DNA of 30,273 bases, from positions 1 to 30,273 of the forward strand of contig CAVOKZ010000016.1 in assembly GCA_963696625.1 (NCBI GenBank), in the 5' to 3' direction. Positions within the stretch are counted from its first letter, which is position 1. Each line of letters begins with the position of its first letter. The notes under the pieces were generated by a model. The model searched no databases, was not told where the DNA came from, and saw only the letters and a list, made by a program, of their open reading frames with translations. A program made the position numbers and the translations under genes. The stretch is from JAWVFN01 sp963696625. GTDB lineage: Bacteria; Actinomycetota; Thermoleophilia; Solirubrobacterales; 70-9. Of the stretch, positions 15,516 to 23,045 are shown in pieces.

Positions 15516-16763
15516 CTACAGATCCGCGCGCTTCAGCTTCCCCGCGGCTGTCCGCGGCAGCTCGTTGACCATCTCGAGGCGCTTCGGGACCTTGTAGGGC
15601 GCGAGCAGGCTGGCGGCGAAGGTGTGGAGCTCGCCCTCGTCCACCGTCTCGCCCTCGGCTGGGACGACGATCGCGGTGACCGCCTCCTGCCATTCGGGGT
15701 CGGGGCGGCCGACGACGGCGACGTCGGCGACCGTCGGATGGCGCATCAGCACCGCCTCGACCTCGGCCGGCATCACGTTCTCGCCGCCGCTGACGATCAC
15801 CTCGCTCTTGCGGCCGGTGAGGAAGAGGAAGCCCTCGTCGTCGATCTCGCCGAGGTCGCCGGTGTGGAGGCGGCCGTCGTCGCCGAGCGATCCGGGGGCA
15901 ACCGTCGGGCCGGAGACGACGATCTCGCCGTCCTCGATCTCGATCCGCGCCGTCATCAGCGGCCGTCCCGCCGAGCCGAGCTTGCGCTTGGCGTCTGCGG
16001 GCGCCAGGGTCGCGACCTGGGCCGTCGTTTCGGTCATCCCGTAGGTCTGGACGACGGTGGCGCCGGCCTCGCCCGCGCGCTCGAGCAGATCGAGCGGCAG
16101 CGGGCCGCCGCCGAGCAGGATCGCGCGGGGCTTGGAGACGTCGGCGCCGGCGTCGAGCAGGCGCGCGAGCTGGGTGGCGACCAGCGAGACGAGGGTGATC
16201 TCGCCGCCGGCGAGGGCCTCCCCCACCCGCTCCGGGTCGAATCCGTCGTGGATCACGGCGGTCGTCCCGTAGATCGCCGAGCGCACCAGGATCGAGAGCC
16301 CGGCGACGTGGAACAGCGGCAGGCAGCAGAGCCAGCGGTCGTCCGGCTCGGCGCCGAGGTTGAGCGCCGAGCCGGCGGCGCTCCACTGGAAGTTCTCGGG
16401 GGTGAGCCCGATCGCTCGCGGCGCCCCGCTGCTGCCGCTCGTGAGCACCCGGCAGAGCAGCACGTTGCGCGAGTGCCGTTCTTTGGTTTCCAGCGCAGCA
16501 CGCCGTTCGTTCGCTGTCAGCCTCGGGTCGAGCGGGAACGCCACCGCCCCGAGCCGGTTGAGGGCGTGGAGCTCGACCGCGAACTCGGTCGACGCCTGCA
16601 TCTCAATTGGAACGGTGGCGCCCGGCATGACGCCGGTTCCCACCAGCTCGAGGGCCCGATCGGCGGCGGCGGCGTCGAGCTCGGCGTAGGTCAGCTCGCG
16701 CTCTGGGTCAGCGACCGCGACGCGATCCGGAAAGCGCTCGGCGCGCTCGGCGATCCAGTCCAC
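15516..16763 (-). CDS. menE: o-succinylbenzoate-CoA ligase
   Basis: A 415-residue acyl-CoA synthetase (ANL superfamily), short like other MenE proteins. It would activate o-succinylbenzoate with ATP and CoA for MenB. The phosphate loop is VLTSGSSGAPRAIGLT (about residues 107-122). Others are PLFHVAGLSILVRS, the adenylate motif QTYGMTETTAQ, the LHTGDLGEIDDEGFLFLTGR hinge region, and the C-terminal catalytic lysine in RTAAGKLKRADL. The GTG at 16763 is chosen since a TAGGCT -10 lies 6 bases upstream and the protein then begins MDWIAERAERFPDRVA, as expected. It is divergent from menB across a tandem-repeat region and co-directional with ilvC. The neighbours make MenE much more likely than another CoA ligase. 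Confidence 0.92.
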   Translation of the reverse strand: MDWIAERAERFPDRVAVADPERELTYAELDAAAADRALELVGTGVMPGATVPIEMQASTEFAVELHALNRLGAVAFPLDPRLTANERRAALETKERHSRNVLLCRVLTSGSSGAPRAIGLTPENFQWSAAGSALNLGAEPDDRWLCCLPLFHVAGLSILVRSAIYGTTAVIHDGFDPERVGEALAGGEITLVSLVATQLARLLDAGADVSKPRAILLGGGPLPLDLLERAGEAGATVVQTYGMTETTAQVATLAPADAKRKLGSAGRPLMTARIEIEDGEIVVSGPTVAPGSLGDDGRLHTGDLGEIDDEGFLFLTGRKSEVIVSGGENVMPAEVEAVLMRHPTVADVAVVGRPDPEWQEAVTAIVVPAEGETVDEGELHTFAASLLAPYKVPKRLEMVNELPRTAAGKLKRADL

Positions 16764-16769
16764 CGAACC

Positions 16770-16775
16770 AGCCTA
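16770..16775 (-). promoter_or_regulatory. Candidate leaderless -10 box of menE-ilvC
   Basis: TAGGCT on the minus strand, 6 bases before the menE GTG. Confidence 0.5.
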
Positions 16776-16817
16776 AGGCCGATACGGCCCACCACGAGGG
16801 CGCCCTTCCCCGACGCC

Positions 16818-16965
16818 CCCGGACGCGAAGCGGAGGAGGCGTCGGTTTACGCTGCCCGGACGCGAAGCGGAGGAGGCGTCGGTTTACGCTGCCCGGACGC
16901 GAAGCGGAGGAGGCGTCGGTTTACGCTGCCCGGACGCGAAGCGGAGGAGGCGTCGGTTTATGCTG
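16818..16965 (+). repeat. Four tandem copies of a 37-bp unit in the menE-menB intergenic region
   Basis: Copies lie at 16818-16854, 16855-16891, 16892-16928 and 16929-16965. They are identical except for one C-to-T in copy 4 (TTTACGCTG becomes TTTATGCTG). Each unit has an inverted repeat GACGC...GCGTC, a GGAGGAGG purine tract and a TACGCT/TATGCT -10-like hexamer at its end. Only the last copy abuts menB. There are no spacers between units, so this is not a CRISPR array. The 37-bp period would place each hexamer about 3.5 helical turns from the next. A minisatellite that includes the menB promoter is the simplest reading. Confidence 0.95.
16959..16964 (+). promoter_or_regulatory. Candidate -10 box of the menB operon, inside tandem repeat copy 4
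   Basis: TATGCT, created from TACGCT by the single base change of copy 4 and followed 7 bases later by GTG 16972. It improves the match to TANNNT with a central T. Confidence 0.45.
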
Positions 16966-16971
16966 GCCGCC

Positions 16972-17844
16972 GTGCCGCAGCGACACAAGGACGCCCCGCC
17001 CGAGGAGCAGCTCTATGCGCCGATCGAATGGTCGAGCGCCGGTGAGTACTCCGACATCCTCTACGAGAGGGCCGAGGCGATCGCGAGGATCTCGATCAAC
17101 CGGCCCGACGTCCACAACGCGTTCCGGCCCCAGACCCTGGCCGAGCTGCGCGACGCCTTCAACAAGGCGCGCGACGACCTCGAGGTCGGGGCGATCATCT
17201 TCACCGGAGCGGGCGGCAAGGCCTTCTGCTCGGGAGGCGACCAGCGAATCCGCGGCGACGACGGCTACATCGGCGACGACGAGGTCGCCCAGCAGGGAGT
17301 CGGACGGCTCGACGTCGGCGACCTGCACGTCCAGATCCGGCGCACTCCGAAACCCGTGATCGCGGCGGTCGCCGGGTTCGCGGTCGGCGGCGGCCACATC
17401 CTTCACCTCGTCTGCGACATCACGATCGCCGCCGACAACGCCCAGTTCGGCCAGACCGGGCCACGCGTCGGCAGCTTCGACGGCGGCTTCGGCTCGAGCC
17501 TGCTCGCCAACAACGTCGGAGTCAAGAAGGCGAAGGAGATCTGGTTCCTCTGCCGCCTCTACGGCGCCGAGGAGGCGCTCGAGATGGGGCTCGTCAACAC
17601 CGTCGTCCCGCTCGCCGATCTCGAGAAGGAAACCGTCGCCTGGTGCCGCGAGATGAACGCCCTCTCCCCCCTCGCGCTGCGCCTCCTGAAGTCGAGCTTC
17701 AACGCGACCGAGGACGGGCTGACCGGAATCCAGCAGCTCTCCCACGACGCGACGCTGCTCTTCTACATGTCCGAGGAGGGCCAGGCCGGGCGCGACTCCT
17801 TCGGAGAGACGCCGGACTTCTCGAAGTTCCCGAAGAGGCCTTGA
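16972..17844 (+). CDS. menB: 1,4-dihydroxy-2-naphthoyl-CoA synthase
   Basis: A 290-residue crotonase-fold enzyme that closes the naphthoquinone ring from o-succinylbenzoyl-CoA. Diagnostic are ISINRPDVHNAFRPQTLAEL, the oxyanion-hole segments GKAFCSGGDQRIRG (residue about 86 on) and VAGFAVGGGHILHLVCD, and the MenB-specific QTGPRVGSFDGGFGSSLLA, whose Asp is part of the active site. The C-terminus GRDSFGETPDFSKFPKRP is typical of MenB. The start could be GTG 16972 (leaderless, 7 bases after TATGCT) or ATG 16960 (inside the last tandem repeat, 9 bases after AGGAGG, adding MLAA). The first is preferred because the ATG overlaps the -10. It heads the menB-menA-menC-menD row. Confidence 0.95.
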   Translation: MPQRHKDAPPEEQLYAPIEWSSAGEYSDILYERAEAIARISINRPDVHNAFRPQTLAELRDAFNKARDDLEVGAIIFTGAGGKAFCSGGDQRIRGDDGYIGDDEVAQQGVGRLDVGDLHVQIRRTPKPVIAAVAGFAVGGGHILHLVCDITIAADNAQFGQTGPRVGSFDGGFGSSLLANNVGVKKAKEIWFLCRLYGAEEALEMGLVNTVVPLADLEKETVAWCREMNALSPLALRLLKSSFNATEDGLTGIQQLSHDATLLFYMSEEGQAGRDSFGETPDFSKFPKRP

Positions 17845-17848
17845 CCGG

Positions 17849-18727
17849 GTGAAGATCTGGCTTATGGCCTCGCGGCCGCGGACTCTTCCCGCGGCCATCG
17901 CTCCGGTCTTGGTCGGAACAGCCGCGGCCGTCCAGCAGACCGACGACATCCGCTGGGGCGCCTTCATCGCGGCCCTGGCCGGATCGATCTTCATCCAGAT
18001 CGGCACCAACCTCGCCAATGATTACTCCGACGCGCGGCGCGGCGCCGACGACGTCGATCGGCTCGGCCCGGTGCGGGTCACCGCCGCCGGCCTCGTCACC
18101 CCGAGGCGTGTGCTGGTGGCGACCTGGCTTGCGTTCGCGATCGCGGTCGGGTGCGGCATCTACCTCGCCGCCGTCGCCGGCTGGATCATCATCGCCGTCG
18201 GCATCGTCTCGATTGCCGCCGGCGTTCTCTACACCGGCGGCCCGCGGCCCTACGGATACGCCGGCCTCGGCGAGGTGTTCGTCTTCCTCTTCTTCGGGCT
18301 CGTCGCGGTCAACGGCTCCTACTACGTTCAGGTCGAGGAGCTCGACTGGCTGCCGCTCGGACTCTCGGTCGCGATCGGCGCCCTGGCGACCGCGATTCTC
18401 GTCGTCAACAACATCCGCGACATCGAGACCGACCGCCGCGCCGGCAAGAACACTCTCGCGGTGCGGATCGGCCGCGACGGCGCCGGCCGCCTCTATCTCG
18501 TCCTCGTCGGCGGCGCTTATCTCGTGCTCGCCGTGACGCTCGCCTCGAACGACGGGCCCTGGGCCGCGTTCATAGGCGCCTTCTCCGCCCCGCTGGCGAT
18601 CCGACCGGCGCAGGCGGTGCTCAACCGCACCGATGGCCCGGCTCTCAGCGGCGCCCTGGCCGGCACCGGGGCGCTGCTCGGCGTCTTCGCCTTGCTGGTG
18701 ACGGCGGGGCTCCTGCTCGCGTCTTGA
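17849..18727 (+). CDS. menA: 1,4-dihydroxy-2-naphthoate polyprenyltransferase
   Basis: A 292-residue UbiA-superfamily membrane enzyme that attaches the polyprenyl chain to dihydroxynaphthoate with loss of CO2. It opens with LMASRPRTLPAAIAPVLVGTA, has the first Asp-rich motif NLANDYSDARRGADDVDR followed by GPVRVTAAGLVTPRRV (the MenA hallmark), and a second motif NNIRDIETDRRAGKNTLAVR. About eight hydrophobic helices are seen. The GTG start lies 4 bases after the menB stop; the stop is 1 base before the menC GTG. It is co-transcribed with menB and menC by position. Confidence 0.95.
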   Translation: MKIWLMASRPRTLPAAIAPVLVGTAAAVQQTDDIRWGAFIAALAGSIFIQIGTNLANDYSDARRGADDVDRLGPVRVTAAGLVTPRRVLVATWLAFAIAVGCGIYLAAVAGWIIIAVGIVSIAAGVLYTGGPRPYGYAGLGEVFVFLFFGLVAVNGSYYVQVEELDWLPLGLSVAIGALATAILVVNNIRDIETDRRAGKNTLAVRIGRDGAGRLYLVLVGGAYLVLAVTLASNDGPWAAFIGAFSAPLAIRPAQAVLNRTDGPALSGALAGTGALLGVFALLVTAGLLLAS

Positions 18728-18728
18728 C

Positions 18729-19808
18729 GTGATCCCCGAGCGCCTCGAGCTCGTCCCCTTCTCGCTCCGCTTCGCCGAGCCCTACGTGACGTCGCGCGGC
18801 CAGCTCAACGAGAAGCAGCTCCTCTTGGTCCGCGTCGTCGAGCGCGACGGCGCCGTCGGGCTCGGCGAGGCCTCCCCTCTCGCCCTCCGGGGCGGCCCCG
18901 GCATCGCCGAGATCGAGCGCGAGCTGCGCGAACTCTGCTGGCCGCTGCTCGAGGGAACCTCGCTCGAGCCCCGCGCCGGGCCGATCGCCCGCGCTCTCGC
19001 CGCCTGCCGTGGCCGCGGCGCCTCGCTGCAGGCCGTCGCCGCGATCGACCTCGCGCTCCACGACCTCGCCGGCAAGCTCACCGACGAGCCGGTCTGGCGC
19101 CTGCTCGGCGCCGAGGAGGCCAGTCCGCTGCGCTGCAACGCGACGCTGCCGTCTGCCAACCCGAGCCGGCTGACCAAGCTCGCCGAGGGCTGGGCCGGGC
19201 GCGGCTTTCGCACGTTCAAGCTCAAGGTCGGCGTCGGCGGCGACGTCCAGCAGGTCGCGCGGGTGCGCGAGGCCCTCGGGCCCGACGTCCTGCTGCGGGT
19301 CGACGCCAACGCGTCCTGGCGCGCCTCGGAGGCGGTCGAGCGGCTGCGGGCGATGGCCCCGAGCAGGATCGAGATCGCCGAGCAGCCCGCGCCCGACCTC
19401 GAGGACCTCGCCGAGGTACGCCGCCGCACGGGGCTCCGGATCGCCGCCGACGAGTCGGTCGTCGAGGCCGGCGACGCGCGACGCGCGGCCCGGCTCGGCG
19501 CCTGCGACATCGCGACGGTGAAGCTGGCCAAGGTCGGGGGCATCGTCGCCGCGCGCGAGATCGCGGCCGAGATCCCCGTCTACCTGTCGAGTGCCCTCGA
19601 CGGCCCAGTGGGTATCGCCGCCGCGGTCCATGCGGCCCAGACGATCGACGACGCCGGCGCCGCCCATGGCCTTGCCACGACCGAGCTCTTCGCCGAGACG
19701 ATCGCGGCTCGGGAGTGCACGCTCGAGCGTGACCTTCTCAGCGCGCCCGACGGCCCCGGCCTCGGAGTGGAGATCGACGAGGACCTGCTCGCGGCGCGGC
19801 GCGCATAG
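18729..19808 (+). CDS. menC: o-succinylbenzoate synthase
   Basis: A 359-residue enolase-superfamily enzyme that dehydrates SHCHC to o-succinylbenzoate. It has an N-terminal capping domain (VPFSLRFAEPYVTSRGQLNE) and a barrel with the catalytic KxK in FRTFKLKVGVGGDV. Metal-ligand positions are in LLRVDANASWRA (Asp), IEIAEQPAPDLED (Glu) and RIAADESVVEA (Asp), and the last lysine is in ATVKLAKVGGI. By fold alone a dipeptide epimerase or N-acylamino acid racemase is possible, but the position between menA and menD settles MenC. The start is GTG 18729, one base after the menA stop. The TAG stop forms the first half of the menD -10 box. Confidence 0.9.
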   Translation: MIPERLELVPFSLRFAEPYVTSRGQLNEKQLLLVRVVERDGAVGLGEASPLALRGGPGIAEIERELRELCWPLLEGTSLEPRAGPIARALAACRGRGASLQAVAAIDLALHDLAGKLTDEPVWRLLGAEEASPLRCNATLPSANPSRLTKLAEGWAGRGFRTFKLKVGVGGDVQQVARVREALGPDVLLRVDANASWRASEAVERLRAMAPSRIEIAEQPAPDLEDLAEVRRRTGLRIAADESVVEAGDARRAARLGACDIATVKLAKVGGIVAAREIAAEIPVYLSSALDGPVGIAAAVHAAQTIDDAGAAHGLATTELFAETIAARECTLERDLLSAPDGPGLGVEIDEDLLAARRA

Positions 19809-19811
19809 GCT
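19806..19811 (+). promoter_or_regulatory. Candidate leaderless -10 box of menD, overlapping the menC stop
   Basis: TAGGCT, 8 bases before the menD GTG. Its first three bases are the menC TAG stop codon. Confidence 0.4.
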
Positions 19812-19819
19812 CCTTCGCC

Positions 19820-21568
19820 GTGGACCCAACCAACGCCAACACCGCCCTCGCCTCGGCCTTCGCCGAAGAGCTCGCGCGCGCAGGTGTCGAACGGGCGGTG
19901 ATCGCTCCCGGTTCGCGCTCGACCCCGCTCGCGGTAGCGCTCTGGCGCGAGGGAGAGATCGCCACGACCGTCCACATCGACGAGCGCAGCGCGGGCTTCT
20001 TCGCGCTGGGGGCGGCGCAGGCGACTGGGCGTCCCGTGGCCGTGCTCTGCACATCGGGCTCGGCCGCCGCCAACCTCCACCCCGCCGTGGTCGAGGCCGA
20101 TCTCTCGGCGGTGCCCCTGATCGTGCTCACAGCCGACCGGCCGCCGGAGCTGCGCGACATCGGCTCGGGGCAGACGATCGACCAGATCAAGCTCTACGGC
20201 TCGGCCGTTCGCTGGTTCTGCGAGGTGGGCACCCACGCGGCCGACGACGAGGGGCTCCTGCACTACCGCTCGCTCGCCTGCCGGGCCGCGGCGAGCGCAC
20301 GCGGCGACGCGCGCCCCGGGCCGGTGCACCTGAACTTCGCCTGGCGCGAGCCGCTGGCCCCCGTCGCGGTCGACGGCGCGGTCACGGCGACATCGCCGCT
20401 GGCGCTCGAGGGAAGGCCGCCGGCGCCGCTGACCGCCGTCAGCTCGCCTTCACCGGCGCCCGAGCCGGAGGAGCTCGAGCGGCTCGCGGCCGCGATCGCC
20501 GGCGCCGAGCGCGGGCTGATCGTCTGCGGGCGCCAGCTCGACCCTGCGCTGCCCGCTTTGGTGGCCGAGGTCGCCGCCGCGAGCGGTTACCCGGTGCTCG
20601 CCGAGCCGACCTCGCAGGTGCGCCTCGGCCCGCACGATCGCTCGCAGGTCGTCTCGTTCTACGACTCGATCGCGCGCCTGCGCCCCGAGGCGCTCGCGCC
20701 CGAGCTGATCCTGCGCCTCGGCGAGATGCCGACCTCGAAGCCGCTGCGCCAGTGGCTGCTGGCCGAGGACGGCGTGCGCCAGGTCGTCGTCGACCCCGGC
20801 CACGGCTGGTATGAGCCCTCCAAGCGCGCGGCGGCGATCGTCCGTGCCGACCCGGTTCTGCTGGCGGCCGGGCTCAGCTCCCAGCTCCGCCGGCGAACGG
20901 GCGGCGGTTTTCTCGACGCCTGGCTCGCAGCGGACGCGGCGGTCGCCGAGGCCCACACAGCGGAATTGGCTGCGATCGACGCCGTTACCGAGCCAGGCCT
21001 GCACGCGGCCCTCGGCCGCGCTCACCGCTCCGGTGACGTGGTCTACACGGCCTCGAGCATGCCGATCCGAGATCAGGAGGAGTTCGTCGCCGGCAGCCCG
21101 TCGGACGTGCTGTTCCTCGCCAACCGCGGGACGAACGGCATCGACGGTTTCGTCTCATCGGGGATTGGCGCCGCCGTCGCGACGGGCAAGCCGGCGACCC
21201 TCGTCCTCGGCGACCTCTGCCTCTTCCACGACCTCGGCGGCCTGTTGGCGCTGCGCGACGGCGCCGCCCCGGTGAGGATCGTCGTCATCGATAACGGCGG
21301 TGGCGGGATCTTCCACTTCCTTCCCCAGGCCGGGGCGCTCGGCGGCAAGGAGTTCGAGGCGCTGCTCGGCACCCCCACCGGGATCGATCCGGCGCGGGTT
21401 GCGGCGCTGTTCGGGATCGAGCATCGCCCGCTGTCACGCATCGGCGACCTCGAAGGGGCGCTGGAGGCCGGCACCGGTCTGATTTCGGTCGCGGTCGACC
21501 GCGAGCACAACGTCGCTGTCCACGAGCGCCTGCGGGGGGCTGCCGAAGCCGCGCTCCGGGCTCTCTAG
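19820..21568 (+). CDS. menD: SEPHCHC synthase (MenD)
   Basis: A 582-residue thiamine diphosphate enzyme that joins 2-oxoglutarate to isochorismate, the first committed menaquinone step. The N-terminus ALASAFAEELARAGVERAVI, then APGSRSTPLAVAL, is characteristic of MenD. The cofactor-activating Glu is probably in HIDERSAGFFALGAAQA (about residue 55). LTADRPPELRDIGSGQTIDQ is a MenD hallmark, and the ThDP/Mg motif is VLGDLCLFHDLGGLLAL with VIDNGGGGIFHFLP. The GTG start gives the expected length. It depends on the isochorismate synthase encoded at 24848-26251. The TAG stop forms part of the next gene's -10 box. Confidence 0.96.
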   Translation: MDPTNANTALASAFAEELARAGVERAVIAPGSRSTPLAVALWREGEIATTVHIDERSAGFFALGAAQATGRPVAVLCTSGSAAANLHPAVVEADLSAVPLIVLTADRPPELRDIGSGQTIDQIKLYGSAVRWFCEVGTHAADDEGLLHYRSLACRAAASARGDARPGPVHLNFAWREPLAPVAVDGAVTATSPLALEGRPPAPLTAVSSPSPAPEPEELERLAAAIAGAERGLIVCGRQLDPALPALVAEVAAASGYPVLAEPTSQVRLGPHDRSQVVSFYDSIARLRPEALAPELILRLGEMPTSKPLRQWLLAEDGVRQVVVDPGHGWYEPSKRAAAIVRADPVLLAAGLSSQLRRRTGGGFLDAWLAADAAVAEAHTAELAAIDAVTEPGLHAALGRAHRSGDVVYTASSMPIRDQEEFVAGSPSDVLFLANRGTNGIDGFVSSGIGAAVATGKPATLVLGDLCLFHDLGGLLALRDGAAPVRIVVIDNGGGGIFHFLPQAGALGGKEFEALLGTPTGIDPARVAALFGIEHRPLSRIGDLEGALEAGTGLISVAVDREHNVAVHERLRGAAEAALRAL

Positions 21569-21571
21569 TCT
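21566..21571 (+). promoter_or_regulatory. Candidate leaderless -10 box of the glycosidase-like gene, overlapping the menD stop
   Basis: TAGTCT, 7 bases before GTG 21579. Its first three bases are the menD TAG stop codon. Confidence 0.4.
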
Positions 21572-21578
21572 CAAGGCG

Positions 21579-23039
21579 GTGAGGACTCTTCTTGCGGGTC
21601 TCGCAGGGACGTTGCTGGCCGGCGCGCTGCTCGCGTGCGGGGCGCGTTCGCCCGCGCCGGCGGCCGCTTCGGCCGGCCAACTGACGATCGTCGACGCGAG
21701 CAAGGAGGCGACCGGCCTCTATGGCGACAAGCGGCGGCGAGCGGCGATCGCCGACCTCGACGCGCTGGGGGCCGACGTGATCCGCATCGTCGTCTACTGG
21801 ATCGACGTCGCGCCGAAGCCCCATTCGACCCGGCCGCCGCGCAGGTTCAACCCGCGGAGCCCGGCCGGCTACGGCGGCGCCTGGACCTCGATCGACCGTA
21901 CGGCGCGCGAGGCCAAGCGGCGTGGGATCAAGGTGATGCTGGTGCCGACGGGGCGCTTTCCCCATGGCGTGATCCCGCACTGGGCGCGGCGGCACCCGGC
22001 GAAGAAGAAGAACGTCGCCCGGCCCCGCGCCTACCGCGACTTCCTCCAGGCGCTCGGATCGCGCTACAGCGGCCGCTTCGACCCTGACGGCATGGGCCCG
22101 CAGGACAAGCTGCCTGAAGCCGCGTTCATCGCGCTCTGGAACGAACCGAACAGCGCCGCCTTCCTCGAACCCCACCCGCGCGCGCCGGAGGTCTACCGGC
22201 GGCTGGTCCGCGCCGGCGCGCGCGGCCTCAACGCAGCCGGCTGGCACGGGACCGTACTCGCCGGCGAGACCAGCCAGGGCGGCTCGTTCCAGACGCCGCC
22301 GGTCGAGTTCATGCGCCGGGTGCTCTGCATTCCCCCGGGGTTCGCCTCGCCGCCGCGGTGCCCGCCGCTCCCCGTCGACGGCTGGTCGCACCACCCCTAC
22401 TCGCTCGGCTCGGTGCCCTGGCAGGCGCCCGCCGAGGAGACCCTCGTCACCGGTGGAGCGCTGACGCGGCTGACGGCGCCGCTCGCCAAGGCGGAGGCCC
22501 TGGGGGCGCTGCCGGCCGGCGGGCTCTACATCACCGAGTACGGATGGGAGACCGTCCCCGACCCGCACGGCGTCTCGTTCGGGGTTCAGGCCGAGTACGA
22601 CGCGATCGGCGAGCGCATCGCGTCCGAAAACCCGATGGTCGCCTCGTTCGCGCAGTACCTGCTGCGCGACGATCCTCCGTTCAAGCGGACCTACGTGGCG
22701 TACGAGTCCGGCCTGCGCACTCACCGCAGCGGCGTCCGGCCCTGCCTGGCCGGCGGCGGGGGCTGCAAGCCGGCCTGGTTTGCCTTCCGCACACCGCTCG
22801 CGGTGCGTCTCGCCGGCGATCGGGCGGAGATCTGGGGACGGGTGCGGCCCGCGAATCGCCCGACGACGGTCCGCATCGACTATCGCGACCGCGACGGCAC
22901 CGGTGGTGCCACGGCGACGGTCAGGACTGACGCCGCCGGCTACTTCGCGTTCGAGGCGCCTGCGGCCGAGGGCCGGCGCTGGTCACTGACCTGGAACGGC
23001 GTCACCGGGCCCTCGGTCCAGGGCTACGCCTACCCCTAG
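21579..23039 (+). CDS. Secreted glycoside-hydrolase-like protein (clan A TIM barrel)
   Basis: 486 residues. The N-terminus MRTLLAGLAGTLLAGALLAC is a signal peptide, with Cys20 in a loose lipobox (LLAC), so it may be a lipoprotein. A TIM-barrel follows: ALGADVIRIVVYWIDVAP, RRGIKVMLVPTG, then FIALWNEPNSAAF with the Asn-Glu acid/base pair of clan A hydrolases, WSHHPYS, and GLYITEYGWET with the likely nucleophile Glu. After about residue 395 comes a small beta domain (ATVRTDAAGYFAFEAPA) like a carboxypeptidase-regulatory or Ig-type module. It resembles GH5/GH39 relatives, but the exact family and substrate cannot be fixed by eye. It is the last gene of the men row and convergent with the protease. 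Confidence 0.78.
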   Translation: MRTLLAGLAGTLLAGALLACGARSPAPAAASAGQLTIVDASKEATGLYGDKRRRAAIADLDALGADVIRIVVYWIDVAPKPHSTRPPRRFNPRSPAGYGGAWTSIDRTAREAKRRGIKVMLVPTGRFPHGVIPHWARRHPAKKKNVARPRAYRDFLQALGSRYSGRFDPDGMGPQDKLPEAAFIALWNEPNSAAFLEPHPRAPEVYRRLVRAGARGLNAAGWHGTVLAGETSQGGSFQTPPVEFMRRVLCIPPGFASPPRCPPLPVDGWSHHPYSLGSVPWQAPAEETLVTGGALTRLTAPLAKAEALGALPAGGLYITEYGWETVPDPHGVSFGVQAEYDAIGERIASENPMVASFAQYLLRDDPPFKRTYVAYESGLRTHRSGVRPCLAGGGGCKPAWFAFRTPLAVRLAGDRAEIWGRVRPANRPTTVRIDYRDRDGTGGATATVRTDAAGYFAFEAPAAEGRRWSLTWNGVTGPSVQGYAYP

Positions 23040-23045
23040 CGGCCG

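Noticed and set aside
16818..16965. CRISPR array
   Set aside because: The 37-bp units are directly adjacent with no spacers and no cas genes nearby.
14598..17045. An 815-codon open frame on the plus strand opposite ilvC and menE
   Set aside because: It lies antisense to two clearly recognisable enzymes, and its composition (Val/Asp/Leu/Gly-rich, no domain) is the usual product of very high GC in the reverse frame.
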